Source: an uncultured Bacilli bacterium (GTDB lineage: Bacteria; Bacillota_I; Bacilli_A; RF39; UBA660). Taken from it: a stretch of DNA of 6,696 nucleotides. Below the pieces are notes generated by a model, which had not been told where the DNA came from, did not search any database, and saw nothing but the letters and a program-made list of their open reading frames with translations. The DNA is taken from assembly GCA_949746915.1 (NCBI GenBank), contig CATKEA010000160.1, positions 1 through 6,696 of the forward strand, in the 5' to 3' direction. Of the stretch, positions 6,679 through 6,696 are shown piece after piece. The position numbers were made by a program, and so were the translations under genes. Positions within the stretch are counted from its first letter, which is position 1. Each line of letters opens with the position of its first letter.

Positions 6679-6696
6679 TTTTTACATAATAATATT

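Larger units (their letters stand above)
6439..6696 (-). other. Leader and intergenic region upstream of the exporter operon
   Basis: This very AT-rich stretch holds the two candidate promoters and the small palindrome listed separately, plus the AAGGGAGG ribosome site (6446-6453) of the first exporter gene. A good Shine-Dalgarno-like GAGGTGA occurs near 6550-6556 but has no properly placed start codon. I see no RNA gene, riboswitch core, regulator gene or strong terminator here. Confidence 0.6.

Noticed and set aside
1..6696. tRNA, rRNA, CRISPR array, insertion sequence or phage genes
   Set aside because: No cloverleaf, spaced direct repeats, transposase motifs or terminal repeats were seen on either strand.

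Overview
The window is AT-rich and uses the standard bacterial code: TGG encodes Trp in several genes and no gene needs TGA read through. Every supported gene lies on the minus strand, so transcription runs from high to low coordinates. A clear forespore sigma factor (SigG), strong GGAGG-type ribosome binding sites and intrinsic terminators place it in an endospore-forming, low-GC Bacillota lineage. An uncultured gut-type Bacilli or Clostridia is plausible, but the genus cannot be read from this window.

In transcription order, 6696-6439 is a gene-free leader with two candidate housekeeping promoters. Next come two overlapping half-transporter genes (6438-4675 and 4682-2535) that form a heterodimeric ABC exporter with one degenerate and one canonical ATPase site. 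A 21-base gap leads to a small P-loop kinase of the cytidylate-kinase-like family (2513-1887). After 45 bases comes sigG (1841-1065), closed by an intrinsic terminator that overlaps its stop codon. A separate promoter near 992-1020 then drives a secreted or membrane-anchored surface protein with a SipW-type leader. That gene starts at 956 and runs off the window at base 1.

The most interesting spot is the 45-base gap in front of sigG. An 8-bp perfect inverted repeat pairs the sigG Shine-Dalgarno with a complementary stretch just upstream, so read-through mRNA from the ABC/kinase operon should have its sigG ribosome site masked. A good match to a SigG-type promoter straddles the upstream arm: the -35 sits on the kinase stop codon and the -10 lies in the hairpin loop. 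A transcript begun there would lack the masking arm. The DNA therefore predicts a compact switch in which vegetative read-through is silent and forespore-initiated transcript is translated. The same hairpin is followed by a T-run and may also terminate the upstream operon. RBS masking of sigG is known in Bacillus subtilis. Here sigG has no sigE or spoIIGA gene upstream, and the arrangement appears to have been kept or re-evolved behind an exporter/kinase operon.

The exporter and kinase probably form one operon. Whether they have any link to sporulation is not shown by the sequence. The surface-protein gene is transcriptionally separate and has a markedly different codon bias.
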